Source: Paenibacillus cellulosilyticus
GTDB taxonomy: Bacteria > Bacillota > Bacilli > Paenibacillales > Paenibacillaceae
Assembly: GCF_003182255.1 (NCBI RefSeq)
Contig: NZ_QGTQ01000023.1
Span: forward strand, 1-64,000
Direction of reading: 5' to 3'
Length of the DNA: 64,000 nt
The notes beneath the pieces were generated by a model, which worked only from the letters and a program-made list of their open reading frames with translations, had not been told where the DNA came from and ran no database searches. Numbering within the stretch: position 1 is the stretch's first letter; every line of letters begins with the position of its first letter. The position numbers and the translations under genes are program-made. Shown one piece after another: positions 54,882 through 63,344 of the stretch.

Positions 54882-55547
54882 GTGTCAATTATGGGAGAAG
54901 CGGTGGTGCTGCCGCGCGAAGAATCGGAAGCGATAGTGAATGAGGTCATTCCGGCAGGTGATGGCTGGATGCACGTGCTGGAGCCGGGTCAGGTGCTGCG
55001 CATTGTTGATATGGAAGGGAATCAGGCTGCGGATACGATATTCTACGACGCAGACAATCCGGAGGATCATTATAGTGCGGTTGCGACGATTGCTGCACAA
55101 GGCAACATCTACTTAACGACAGGTTCGGTGCTGCGGGCGGAATCCGGTAAGCCGCTTGTTGAGATCGTTGCTGATACATGCGGTCGACACGATACGGTCG
55201 GCGGCAGCTGCTCGGCTGAGAGCAATACGGTGCGATATGCGCACGAGAAGCTGTATATGCACAACTGCCGCGATACGTTCATGCTTCAACTGGCGAAGCA
55301 GGGCGATGAGCGGTACACGAAGCGCGATCTGGCGCCGAACGTTAACTTTTTCATGAATGTGCCGGTTTCAGAAGATGGGGGACTGACGTTTGCAGACGGG
55401 ATTTCGTCGCCAGGCGCTTATGTCGAGATGCAAGCGATCGCTCGCACGATGGTACTCATCAGCAACTGTCCGCAGCTGAACAATCCGTGTAATGCTTACA
55501 ATCCGACGCCGGTGCGCGTGCTGATCTGGAACGAAGCTCGCTTGTGA
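54882..55547 (+). CDS. DUF1989 urea-carboxylase-associated protein 2, probable carboxyguanidine deiminase subunit
   Basis: 221 residues. [29 protein letters not shown], then [18 protein letters not shown] with candidate metal-binding Cys and His, and [29 protein letters not shown]. It is the second DUF1989 partner. The GTG at 54882 lies 7 nt after GGGAGGG; the open frame reaches back into the upstream gene but has no site there. Confidence 0.85.
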   Translation: MSIMGEAVVLPREESEAIVNEVIPAGDGWMHVLEPGQVLRIVDMEGNQAADTIFYDADNPEDHYSAVATIAAQGNIYLTTGSVLRAESGKPLVEIVADTCGRHDTVGGSCSAESNTVRYAHEKLYMHNCRDTFMLQLAKQGDERYTKRDLAPNVNFFMNVPVSEDGGLTFADGISSPGAYVEMQAIARTMVLISNCPQLNNPCNAYNPTPVRVLIWNEARL

Positions 55548-55548
55548 T

Positions 55549-55674
55549 CACGAAGCAGTACAAGAAGCAACGTCGGCATCGAATCTTGCATGAAGCAGCG
55601 ACTTCCGGTTCTCACGTAGCACTTCACTACGCTCCGATCCTCATTCCTGCTTTCATCCAACCTTCTCGGTGCTG
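55549..55674 (-). repeat. Interspersed repeat R1, copy C (inverted)
   Basis: Reverse-complement match to 4738-4868, with GTGCTACGTGAGAACCGGAA and AAGATTCGATGCCGA conserved exactly. It starts right at the stop codon of the DUF1989 gene and lies inside the guanidine operon, upstream of the carboxylase. Confidence 0.88.
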
Positions 55675-55742
55675 ACAATCGAACGTATGAGCATGTACGG
55701 ATAGATAGACGCAGGCAATTATGCGGGATGGAGAGGATCATA

Positions 55743-58700
55743 ATGTTCAACAAAATACTTATCGCCAATCGCGGTGCCATCGCCGTTCGTATTGAGCGCA
55801 CGCTGAGCAGGCTGGGTATCGCCTCTGTGGCCGTCTATACACAGGCCGATCAGGACAGCTTGCACGTAGATTTAGCCGATGAAGCGGTGCTGATCGGGGA
55901 AGGGGCAGCGAAGGACAGCTACTTGAACGCAGAGCTTATTCTGCAAGTAGCGGAGCAGACCGGCGCGCAAGCGATCCATCCCGGATACGGCTTCCTGAGC
56001 GAAAACGCGGACTTCGCCCGCGCTTGCCGGGAGCGCGGCATCGCGTTCATCGGACCGACGCCCGAACAGATGGAGATGTTCGGACTGAAGCACTCCGCCC
56101 GCGAGCTGGCGGAGAAGGCTGGCGTGCCGCTTGCGCCAGGTACGCCGCTTATTACAGAGCTGGAGGAAGCGGTAGTCGCCGCTTCGGGCATTGGTTATCC
56201 CGTCATGCTGAAGAGTACTGCTGGCGGCGGTGGTATCGGCATGCGCGTATGCGCTGACGAACGCGAGCTGCGCGACGCATTCGAGTCGGTCCGCCATCTG
56301 GCAGAGGCGAACTTCAAGAACGGCGGCGTATTCCTGGAGAAATACATCGCCAAGGCGAGACACGTCGAGGTGCAGATCTTCGGCAACCGATTTGGCGAGG
56401 TTGCGGCGCTCGGCGAACGTGACTGCTCCATTCAGCGCCGCAACCAGAAGGTGATCGAGGAGAGTCCAGCGCCGAAGTTAACGCAGGATGTTCGCGAGCG
56501 AATGTTCGAAGCGGCGCGCAGCTTGGCTGCGGAGGCCGGCTATCGCAGCGCGGGAACGGTCGAGTTTCTGTATGACCCGTCGACGAGCGAGTTTTATTTT
56601 CTCGAGGTGAATACGCGGCTGCAGGTGGAGCACGGCGTAACGGAGGAAGTGCTCGGCGTCGATCTGGTCGAATGGATGGTGAAGGAAGCGGCTGATGAGC
56701 TGCACGGTCTCGATTCGTTCGTGCCGACACCGCAAGGACATAGCATGCAGGCTCGTATCTATGCGGAGGACTGTCACCACAACTTCCGTCCGAGCGCCGG
56801 TCAGCTGGACCGCGCTGTATTCTCGGAAGATGCTCGCAATGAGACGTGGGTCCGGGATGGCATCACGGTAACGTCGCTTTATGATCCGATGCTGGCCAAA
56901 ATCATCGTGCACGGCCGCGATCGCAACGATGCTATCGCGAAGCTAATCAAGGCGCTGTCGGAGACGCGGATGTACGGCATTACGACGAACCTGTCTTATT
57001 TGCAGACGCTGCTGCAGGAGCAGGCTGTTATTGACGGCGACGTGTATACGCGGCTGTTGAACAGCTTCGAGCCATCCGAGCATGCCATTGAAGTGCTTGA
57101 TGGCGGCGTGCAGTCGACGGTACAGGACTATCCAGGCCGAAGAGGCCATTGGGATGTCGGCGTTCCGCCGTGCGGACCGATGGACCCGTTGTCGTTCCGT
57201 ATCGGCAACCGGCTGCTTGGGAACGCCGATGATGCGGCAGGCATTGAGCTGACGCTGCGCGGCGGCTCCTATACGTTCCGCAGCGACATCTGGATCTGTC
57301 TTACGGGTGCAGATATGGATGCGAAGCTCGAACAAGACGAGGTGCCCCTCTACAAACCGGTGCTCGCGCGTCGTGGTCAGGTGCTTCGTTTCGGTGAAGC
57401 GAAGTCGGGGCTTCGCACTTACCTGCTCGTCGCTGGCGGACTCGATATGCCGCACATTCTTGGCAGCTCATCGACGTTCACGCTTGGCGGCTTCGGTGGT
57501 CATGGCGGTCGTGCATTGCGAACAGGCGACGTACTGGGTGTGCGGCAATCGGTAGAGGATGCGAGAAATCTAGCAAGTTTGGCAGATTATCAGGCGGAAC
57601 TTCCTGTGTCGGAGCGCCCTGCGTTAACGCGTGAATGGACAATCGGTGTCGTCCCGGGTCCGCACAGCACACAGGAATATTTGAAGCCGGCATTCCTTGC
57701 CGAGCTAGCGGCTACGAGCTATGAGGTGCACTTCAACAGCTCCCGTACGGGCGTGCGACTGATCGGGCCTGCTCCGCTGTGGGCGCGTGAAGATGGTGGG
57801 GAAGCGGGGCTTCACCCATCGAACATTCACGACAACGCCTACGCAGTTGGTACGCTTGACCTGACGGGTGATATGCCGATTCTGCTTGGACCCGATGGCC
57901 CAAGCTTGGGTGGCTTCGTCTGTCCGGTAACGACGGCTTCGGCGGAGTTCTGGAAGCTCGGCCAGCTGCGTCCCGGCGATAAAGTTCGCTTCCGACTGCT
58001 GACGCTTGAGGAGGCGGACGGACTTCGTGAAGCGCAGCATGTGTGGCTTAATGCGATTGGTGAAGATGCGCTAGGGGAACCGCAGATGTTGGCGGACACG
58101 GCTGCCGTTATTGCCCGGGCAATGAAGCTTCCGGCTGAACGGCCGTTTGATCCGCAGTATCCGATTCTCGTGCAGGAAAGTGGAAATCGTCCATTCCCGA
58201 TTACGATTCGGTGCAGCGGCGACGAGAACTTGCTCGTTGAATATGGTCCGATGGAGCTCGATCTGAAGCTGCGCTTCCAAGTACATGCTCTTATGCAGGC
58301 GATTGTGGCAGATGGAGCGATTCCAGTTGTTGACCTGACGCCAGGTATTCGTTCGCTGCAGGTGCACATCGACCGTAATCATATGACGATGCAAGAGGCG
58401 TGCGCGCGGCTGCTGGAACTGGATCGCCAGCTGCCGCCGCTTGAATCGATTCAAGTTCCTTCCCGCATCATTAAGCTGCCGCTGTCGTGGGATGATCCGG
58501 CGACGCAGCTCGCGATTGAGCGTTATCAGCAGGGCGTACGTCCGGACGCGCCTTGGTGCCCGAGCAATCTAGAATTCATCCGCCGCGTCAACGGGCTGGA
58601 TTCGATCGAAGACGTGAAGCGTATCGTCTATGATGCAAGCTATCTCGTCATGGGACTGGGCGATGTCTATCTTGGCGCACCAGTGGCAACGCCGATCGAT

Positions 58701-59435
58701 CCCCGTCATCGACTCGTCACGACGAAGTACAATCCGGCCCGCACATGGACACCGGAGAATGCTGTTGGGATCGGCGGCGCCTATATGTGCGTATACGGCA
58801 TGGAAGGTCCGGGCGGCTATCAGTTCGTGGGGCGCACGATTCAAATGTGGAACCGTCTGCGAAGTGCGACCGATAGCTTCAAGGACGGCAAACCGTGGCT
58901 GCTCCGATTTTTTGACCAAATTCAATTCTATCCGGTTAGCGCCGATGAACTGCTGCAGCTGCGGGAGGACTTCCCGCGCGGTCGATATGAGGTATCGATT
59001 ACAGAGACGACATTCGACCTCGGTCAATACTTGCAGTTCTTGGACTCGATTGAAGACAGTGCGCATACATTCCGCACCACACAGCAAGCTGCATTCCAAG
59101 CGGAGAGGGAACGGTGGCATGAACTTGGCCTAGCGGGGTATGTTTCGGAGCCGGAAACCCAGCAGAACGCGGGGGACGAAGAGCTGCCGGACGGTACGGA
59201 AGCGGTACGCTGCAATATGCCGGGCAGTGTGTGGAAGGTGCTCATCGAGCCGGGTCAACAGGTGAAGAAGGGCGACACGCTTCTTATTGTAGAGAGTATG
59301 AAAATGGAGTTTTCCCAGCAGGCGCCTTGCGACGGGTTTATCGTAAGTGCCCATTATGTAAAACCGGGCGATGCCGTGCAAGCGGGACAGCTGATCGTTG
59401 CGATGCAGCCATCTGAGGCGGAGGTGACAGTCTGA
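55743..59435 (+). CDS. Biotin-dependent guanidine/urea carboxylase
   Basis: About 1230 residues. Biotin carboxylase domain (1-450; IANRGAIAVRI, GGGGIGMRV ATP loop, FLEVNTRLQVEHGVTE). A KipA-like AHS2 module (about 455-760; DGGVQSTVQDYPGR) and a KipI-like AHS1 module (about 815-1010) form the carboxyltransferase. The biotinyl domain has ESMKMEF with Lys1187. Annotated families are called urea carboxylase, but members beside DUF1989 genes and ykkC riboswitches act on guanidine. An Asp-for-Asn change in the active site separates the two and should be checked. ATG at 55743 follows GGAGAGGA. Confidence 0.9.
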   Translation: MFNKILIANRGAIAVRIERTLSRLGIASVAVYTQADQDSLHVDLADEAVLIGEGAAKDSYLNAELILQVAEQTGAQAIHPGYGFLSENADFARACRERGIAFIGPTPEQMEMFGLKHSARELAEKAGVPLAPGTPLITELEEAVVAASGIGYPVMLKSTAGGGGIGMRVCADERELRDAFESVRHLAEANFKNGGVFLEKYIAKARHVEVQIFGNRFGEVAALGERDCSIQRRNQKVIEESPAPKLTQDVRERMFEAARSLAAEAGYRSAGTVEFLYDPSTSEFYFLEVNTRLQVEHGVTEEVLGVDLVEWMVKEAADELHGLDSFVPTPQGHSMQARIYAEDCHHNFRPSAGQLDRAVFSEDARNETWVRDGITVTSLYDPMLAKIIVHGRDRNDAIAKLIKALSETRMYGITTNLSYLQTLLQEQAVIDGDVYTRLLNSFEPSEHAIEVLDGGVQSTVQDYPGRRGHWDVGVPPCGPMDPLSFRIGNRLLGNADDAAGIELTLRGGSYTFRSDIWICLTGADMDAKLEQDEVPLYKPVLARRGQVLRFGEAKSGLRTYLLVAGGLDMPHILGSSSTFTLGGFGGHGGRALRTGDVLGVRQSVEDARNLASLADYQAELPVSERPALTREWTIGVVPGPHSTQEYLKPAFLAELAATSYEVHFNSSRTGVRLIGPAPLWAREDGGEAGLHPSNIHDNAYAVGTLDLTGDMPILLGPDGPSLGGFVCPVTTASAEFWKLGQLRPGDKVRFRLLTLEEADGLREAQHVWLNAIGEDALGEPQMLADTAAVIARAMKLPAERPFDPQYPILVQESGNRPFPITIRCSGDENLLVEYGPMELDLKLRFQVHALMQAIVADGAIPVVDLTPGIRSLQVHIDRNHMTMQEACARLLELDRQLPPLESIQVPSRIIKLPLSWDDPATQLAIERYQQGVRPDAPWCPSNLEFIRRVNGLDSIEDVKRIVYDASYLVMGLGDVYLGAPVATPIDPRHRLVTTKYNPARTWTPENAVGIGGAYMCVYGMEGPGGYQFVGRTIQMWNRLRSATDSFKDGKPWLLRFFDQIQFYPVSADELLQLREDFPRGRYEVSITETTFDLGQYLQFLDSIEDSAHTFRTTQQAAFQAERERWHELGLAGYVSEPETQQNAGDEELPDGTEAVRCNMPGSVWKVLIEPGQQVKKGDTLLIVESMKMEFSQQAPCDGFIVSAHYVKPGDAVQAGQLIVAMQPSEAEVTV

Positions 59436-61279
59436 TGACGAAGACGATCCTGCCTGAGCAACTGACGATATCGTGGCTGCAGGAGCAGTATAAGAACGGA
59501 ACGATTACGCCGGAGGAAGTCGTTACAGAGATCATTCGCCGATCTGAAGCGGATGCGGACATGAATATTTGGATTACGCCGCCTTCGGCGGAATGGATTC
59601 GGCCTTATCTCGAATGGCTTCGGACGCTCGATCCATCCGATTGCCCGTTATGGGGCATTCCGTTCGCGATCAAAGACAATATTGATCTCGCGGGTGTTCC
59701 AACGACGGCTGCTTGCTCGGACTTTGCGTATACGCCGGACGATCATGCGGCGGTGATTGAGCGGCTGCTTGCAGCGGGTGCGATTCCTGTCGGCAAAACA
59801 AACCTCGACCAGTTCGCCACCGGTCTCGTCGGCACGCGTAGTCCGTACGGCGAGACGCACAATTCGCTTCGTCCGGAGCTAATCAGCGGCGGCTCGAGCT
59901 CGGGCTCGGCCGTTGCGGTGGCACGCGGCCAAGCCGCATTCTCGCTCGGAACAGACACGGCTGGCTCCGGCCGTGTACCTGCAGCGCTGAACGGGCTGGT
60001 CGGCTACAAGCCAAGTCTTGGCGCTTGGCCGGTGAAGGGGGTTGTGCCCGCCTGCGAAAGTCTCGACTGCGTAACGGTATTCGCGGCCGAATTGGATGAT
60101 GTCTATGCGGTTGATGCTGTCGCACGCGGTTATCATGCCGAAGATGCGTGGTCGCGCCGTCTGTCGGACCCCGAGCCGGTTGTACCACTGAAGCTGCTGC
60201 TGCCAGTCGAGACGCCGTCATTCTATGGGCCGTTCGCTGCTGAGTATGAAGGAGCTTGGGCGCAGGCTGTGCAGCAATTGAAGATGATCGATATTCCGGT
60301 CGAATATGTGGATACAGCCGTTTTTGCCGCTGCTGCGGCGTTGTTATATGAAGGTCCTTGGGTAGCAGAGCGCTGGTCGGGACTTCACGGCTTCATTGAA
60401 GCGAACCCGGGCTCTACGCATCCCGTAACGGAACAAATTGTTCGATCCGGGGCTGAGCGGTACTCGGCGTCATCTTTATTCGGGGCGATGCACAAGCTGC
60501 AGCGCTATAAGCGAGAGGCGCAGGAATTATTACGGGATGCAGTCGTTATTCTTCCAACCGCAGGCGGTACGTGGACACGTGAGCAGGTACGGGAGAACCC
60601 GCTGGCAACGAATCGTGACATGGGCCGCTATACGAACCATTGCAACCTGCTTGATCTATGTGCTATCGCAATTCCGGCGGGATTGGCTGACGAAGGGCTG
60701 CCGTTCGGCATTACGTTATTCAGCGTAGCGGAGCAAGAGGGCCTCGTTCGCGGGGTGGCCGAAAGGCTTGCGGGTAAGCAAGAGGTGCCCCGTACTAACG
60801 GTGAAACGAAGGCGAAGGCGGTTGAAACGGCGAGCATCCATTCTCGTACCGATTGTGCAGACACGGCGGCAGCAGCGGGGGCTACAATGCGAGTTGCGGT
60901 GGCTGGCCTGCATATGCGCGGGTTCCCGTTGGAGCCTCAGATGCTAGCGTGCGGAGCACATTTTATAGAAGAAACCTATACGGCAGCACGATATAAGCTT
61001 CTGGAGTTAGCGACGACACCGATAAAGCCGGGGCTCATAAAGCTGCCAGATGGCGGTGCGTCGATCGCCGTGGAAATATGGGAGATGCCCGTTGCGGCAT
61101 TCGGCGGTTTCACGGCTGCAATTCCGGCACCGCTCGGTATTGGCAAGATTGAACTGGCGGACGGGACAGAGGTAACGGGCTTCATCTGCGAAGGATATGC
61201 CGAGCAAACGGCGGCAGATATTACGGCATGGGGCGGCTGGCGAGCTTATATGAACGAACGGAGCAGTGTCACATCTTAA
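59435..61279 (+). CDS. atzF: Allophanate hydrolase (AtzF type)
   Basis: 614 residues. Amidase-signature domain with Lys80, Ser154 (GGSSSGS) and nucleophile Ser178 (GTDTAGSGR), followed by a C-terminal domain (about 480-614) typical of the two-domain AtzF/DUR1 enzyme that splits allophanate to CO2 and ammonia. Its start overlaps the carboxylase stop (TGATG). It finishes the guanidine pathway: guanidine, carboxyguanidine, allophanate, ammonia. Confidence 0.92.
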   Translation: MTKTILPEQLTISWLQEQYKNGTITPEEVVTEIIRRSEADADMNIWITPPSAEWIRPYLEWLRTLDPSDCPLWGIPFAIKDNIDLAGVPTTAACSDFAYTPDDHAAVIERLLAAGAIPVGKTNLDQFATGLVGTRSPYGETHNSLRPELISGGSSSGSAVAVARGQAAFSLGTDTAGSGRVPAALNGLVGYKPSLGAWPVKGVVPACESLDCVTVFAAELDDVYAVDAVARGYHAEDAWSRRLSDPEPVVPLKLLLPVETPSFYGPFAAEYEGAWAQAVQQLKMIDIPVEYVDTAVFAAAAALLYEGPWVAERWSGLHGFIEANPGSTHPVTEQIVRSGAERYSASSLFGAMHKLQRYKREAQELLRDAVVILPTAGGTWTREQVRENPLATNRDMGRYTNHCNLLDLCAIAIPAGLADEGLPFGITLFSVAEQEGLVRGVAERLAGKQEVPRTNGETKAKAVETASIHSRTDCADTAAAAGATMRVAVAGLHMRGFPLEPQMLACGAHFIEETYTAARYKLLELATTPIKPGLIKLPDGGASIAVEIWEMPVAAFGGFTAAIPAPLGIGKIELADGTEVTGFICEGYAEQTAADITAWGGWRAYMNERSSVTS

Positions 61280-61291
61280 GGAGGGGTTCGG

Positions 61292-62116
61292 ATGCAAACG
61301 ACGAGCGAAGCAGTAGCAGTGGTGAATGAGCAGCGTTCACAGGAAAGTACAAGCGCCGACCGTGGAAGAATCGACATTCAGAACCTGCAGAAGGTATATG
61401 AATCGCGTACGAGCCAGTTCCAAGCGCTTAAGGACATTAACCTGACGATCGGCGAGAATGAGTTTGTGACCATTCTGGGTCCATCGGGGTGCGGCAAGTC
61501 GACGCTGCTGCGCATCGTTGCCGGACTTGAGGATCTGACATCCGGTGAACTGACCTTAGATGGTGAAGACATTATCGGCCCTGGGGCGGAGCGGGGCATG
61601 GTGTTCCAAGGCTACACCCTGTTCCCTTGGCTGACCGTGCGGGAGAACATCGAGTATGGGCTTAAGCTCAAAGGCGTTCCGACGCTTGCACGGCGTGGCA
61701 TCTCCAGCCACTGGCTGCGCATCATCCGTCTGGAGAAGTTCGCATCCAGCTATCCGAAGCAGCTGTCGGGCGGGATGAAACAGCGCGTCGCGATTGCACG
61801 CGCATTGGCGAATCGACCGAAGGTACTGCTGATGGATGAGCCGTTCGGAGCGCTGGATGCGCAGACGAAGGTCGAGATGCAGGAGATGCTGCTCGAGGTG
61901 TGGGAGAAGGAGAAAACGACGGTCTTGTTCATTACACATGATATCGACGAGGCGATTTTCTTGTCGCAGCGCATTGTCGTGATGGGCGCTCATCCGGGAA
62001 GAATCATCCGAGAGTTCCGCGTCGATCTCCCGACAGAGCGGACAGCGGACGTGCGTGAGCTGCCTGCCTTTCTACAGATGAAACGCGAGCTGGCGCAGCT
62101 GCTGAAGCATGACTAA
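61292..62116 (+). CDS. ABC transporter ATPase of the guanidine-type importer
   Basis: 274 residues, SsuB/TauB/NrtD type. GPSGCGKSTLL Walker A, LSGGMKQRVAIARALA signature, LLMDEPFGALDAQTK Walker B, and FITHDIDEAIFLSQR. An N-terminal 28-residue polar extension is unusual. It is the ATPase partner of the permease at 53171, separated from it by the metabolic genes. After AAGGAGGGG. Confidence 0.9.
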   Translation: MQTTSEAVAVVNEQRSQESTSADRGRIDIQNLQKVYESRTSQFQALKDINLTIGENEFVTILGPSGCGKSTLLRIVAGLEDLTSGELTLDGEDIIGPGAERGMVFQGYTLFPWLTVRENIEYGLKLKGVPTLARRGISSHWLRIIRLEKFASSYPKQLSGGMKQRVAIARALANRPKVLLMDEPFGALDAQTKVEMQEMLLEVWEKEKTTVLFITHDIDEAIFLSQRIVVMGAHPGRIIREFRVDLPTERTADVRELPAFLQMKRELAQLLKHD

Positions 62117-62135
62117 AGCGGAAACCGTGATGACG

Positions 62136-62206
62136 AATGCATGCACCAATCTAAGACTGATGAGGTTAGCTTGAACAGCTAATCGACAGCAGTGAGGTTG
62201 GTGCAT
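62136..62206 (+). terminator. Terminator-like hairpin after the guanidine operon
   Basis: GCATGCACCAA pairs with TTGGTGCATGC over a 49-nt insert that contains its own TTAGCT/AGCTAA hairpin. The following CTTCGTTTTG has few T, so termination is likely but not certain. Confidence 0.55.
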
Positions 62207-62275
62207 GCTTCGTTTTGACGCTATTTTCCAATAGGGCGGTAGCTAATCGTAACCAAAATGATCCTTTCAAACTAC

Positions 62276-62304
62276 TTGACGAATGGGAAGGGATGCTTGA
62301 TAAT
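62276..62304 (+). promoter_or_regulatory. Sigma-A promoter of the cbiMNQ operon
   Basis: TTGACG at 62276-62281, 17-bp spacer, GATAAT at 62299-62304. Start would be near 62311, just before a TnrA/GlnR box. Confidence 0.65.
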
Positions 62305-62317
62305 GGGAAAACAAGGA

Positions 62318-62334
62318 TGTTAGATAATCTAACA
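62318..62334. promoter_or_regulatory. TnrA/GlnR box of the cbiMNQ operon
   Basis: TGTTAGATAATCTAACA fits TGTNA-N7-TNACA exactly. It lies at about +8 to +24, a position suited to repression, and 23 bases before cbiM. Confidence 0.75.
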
Positions 62335-62356
62335 TAAGATTTGAGGGATTATACGT

Positions 62357-63016
62357 ATGCACATTCCGGATGGGTTTCTAGACGCGAAGACGTGGATTAC
62401 GACGACAGTAGTCGGAGCGGGTGCTGTCACCTACAGCCTTCGCCAAGCGAAGCTTGCGCTGGAGCCGAAGCGTGTGCCGCTTATCGCGCTCGTCGGAGCG
62501 TTCGTGTTCGCTGCGCAGATGATCAATTTCCCTATTGCGGGTGCGACTTCTGGCCATTTTCTCGGCGGGACGATGGTTTCGATTCTGTTCGGTCCATGGA
62601 TTGGTTCGATCGTTATGACGGCGGTGCTGCTTGTGCAAGCAATCGTTTATCAGGATGGCGGCATTACGGCGCTTGGTGCGAATGTACTTTGTACGGGATT
62701 CATCGGATGCTTCGTAGGTTATGGTAGTTATATGTCAGCTATGAGGTTATTTAAGGGGAAAGGTAGGGCAATCATCGCTTGGATGTCAGCTTGGCTGTCC
62801 ATTGTAGCGGCATCGGCAGGCGTAGCGATACTGCTTGCTTTCTCCGGTACGTTCAATTTAGCTACCGCGCTGACGGCTATGGTCGGCTGGCACATGCTGA
62901 TCGGCATCGGTGAAGGCTTCATTACAATGTTGGTGACCGGCTACCTCATGGAACGAAGTGCAGTCATGACGAGAGGGGGCCTGGGACATGAGCGCGTATC
63001 GCGTAACCGAGCATAA
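62357..63016 (+). CDS. cbiM: CbiM/NikM-type cobalt/nickel ECF transporter S component
   Basis: 219 residues. Starts MHIPDGFLDAKTW, in which the N-terminal amine, Met1 and His2 bind the metal, with a later His (GATSGHFLGG) as the fourth ligand. About six helices. In this family sequence alone does not separate cobalt from nickel. The nitrogen box in front, and the urea and guanidine genes to the left, favour nickel for a urease (inference). Overlaps the next gene by 29 bases. Confidence 0.88.
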   Translation: MHIPDGFLDAKTWITTTVVGAGAVTYSLRQAKLALEPKRVPLIALVGAFVFAAQMINFPIAGATSGHFLGGTMVSILFGPWIGSIVMTAVLLVQAIVYQDGGITALGANVLCTGFIGCFVGYGSYMSAMRLFKGKGRAIIAWMSAWLSIVAASAGVAILLAFSGTFNLATALTAMVGWHMLIGIGEGFITMLVTGYLMERSAVMTRGGLGHERVSRNRA

Positions 63017-63344
63017 AAGACGCTGGATCGTGCTGGCCCTTATTACGATTGTCATTGCTTGTTTATTATCGCCTTGGGCATCGCCGCATCCAGACGGACT
63101 GGAGCGGGTGGCAGAGGATCACGGGTTTCTGGATAAGGGGACGGCCGTTAATGAGCTTGCCGTCATTCCGGATTATGAAGTAGCGGGCATTCCTTGGTCG
63201 GTCGTTAGCATTGGATTGGCGGGCGGAATCGGTATTGTCATTATGGTTGGTGTTTTATTCGGCGTGACTCGTTCGTTAACGAGAAGTGGAGGGGATCGGA
63301 TTGAGCGACGAACAAATGGATTGGAAGGAATCGATCGCACCTAA
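62988..63344 (+). CDS. PDGLE-domain protein (CbiN/NikN-like)
   Basis: 118 residues. Two membrane helices (about 13-30 and 72-92) with an external loop containing SPHPDGLERVAEDHGF, the PDGLE motif that accompanies CbiM/NikM. It is thought to help metal capture by the S component. ATG after GAGAGGGGG. Overlaps cbiQ by 44 bases. Confidence 0.85.
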   Translation: MSAYRVTEHKRRWIVLALITIVIACLLSPWASPHPDGLERVAEDHGFLDKGTAVNELAVIPDYEVAGIPWSVVSIGLAGGIGIVIMVGVLFGVTRSLTRSGGDRIERRTNGLEGIDRT

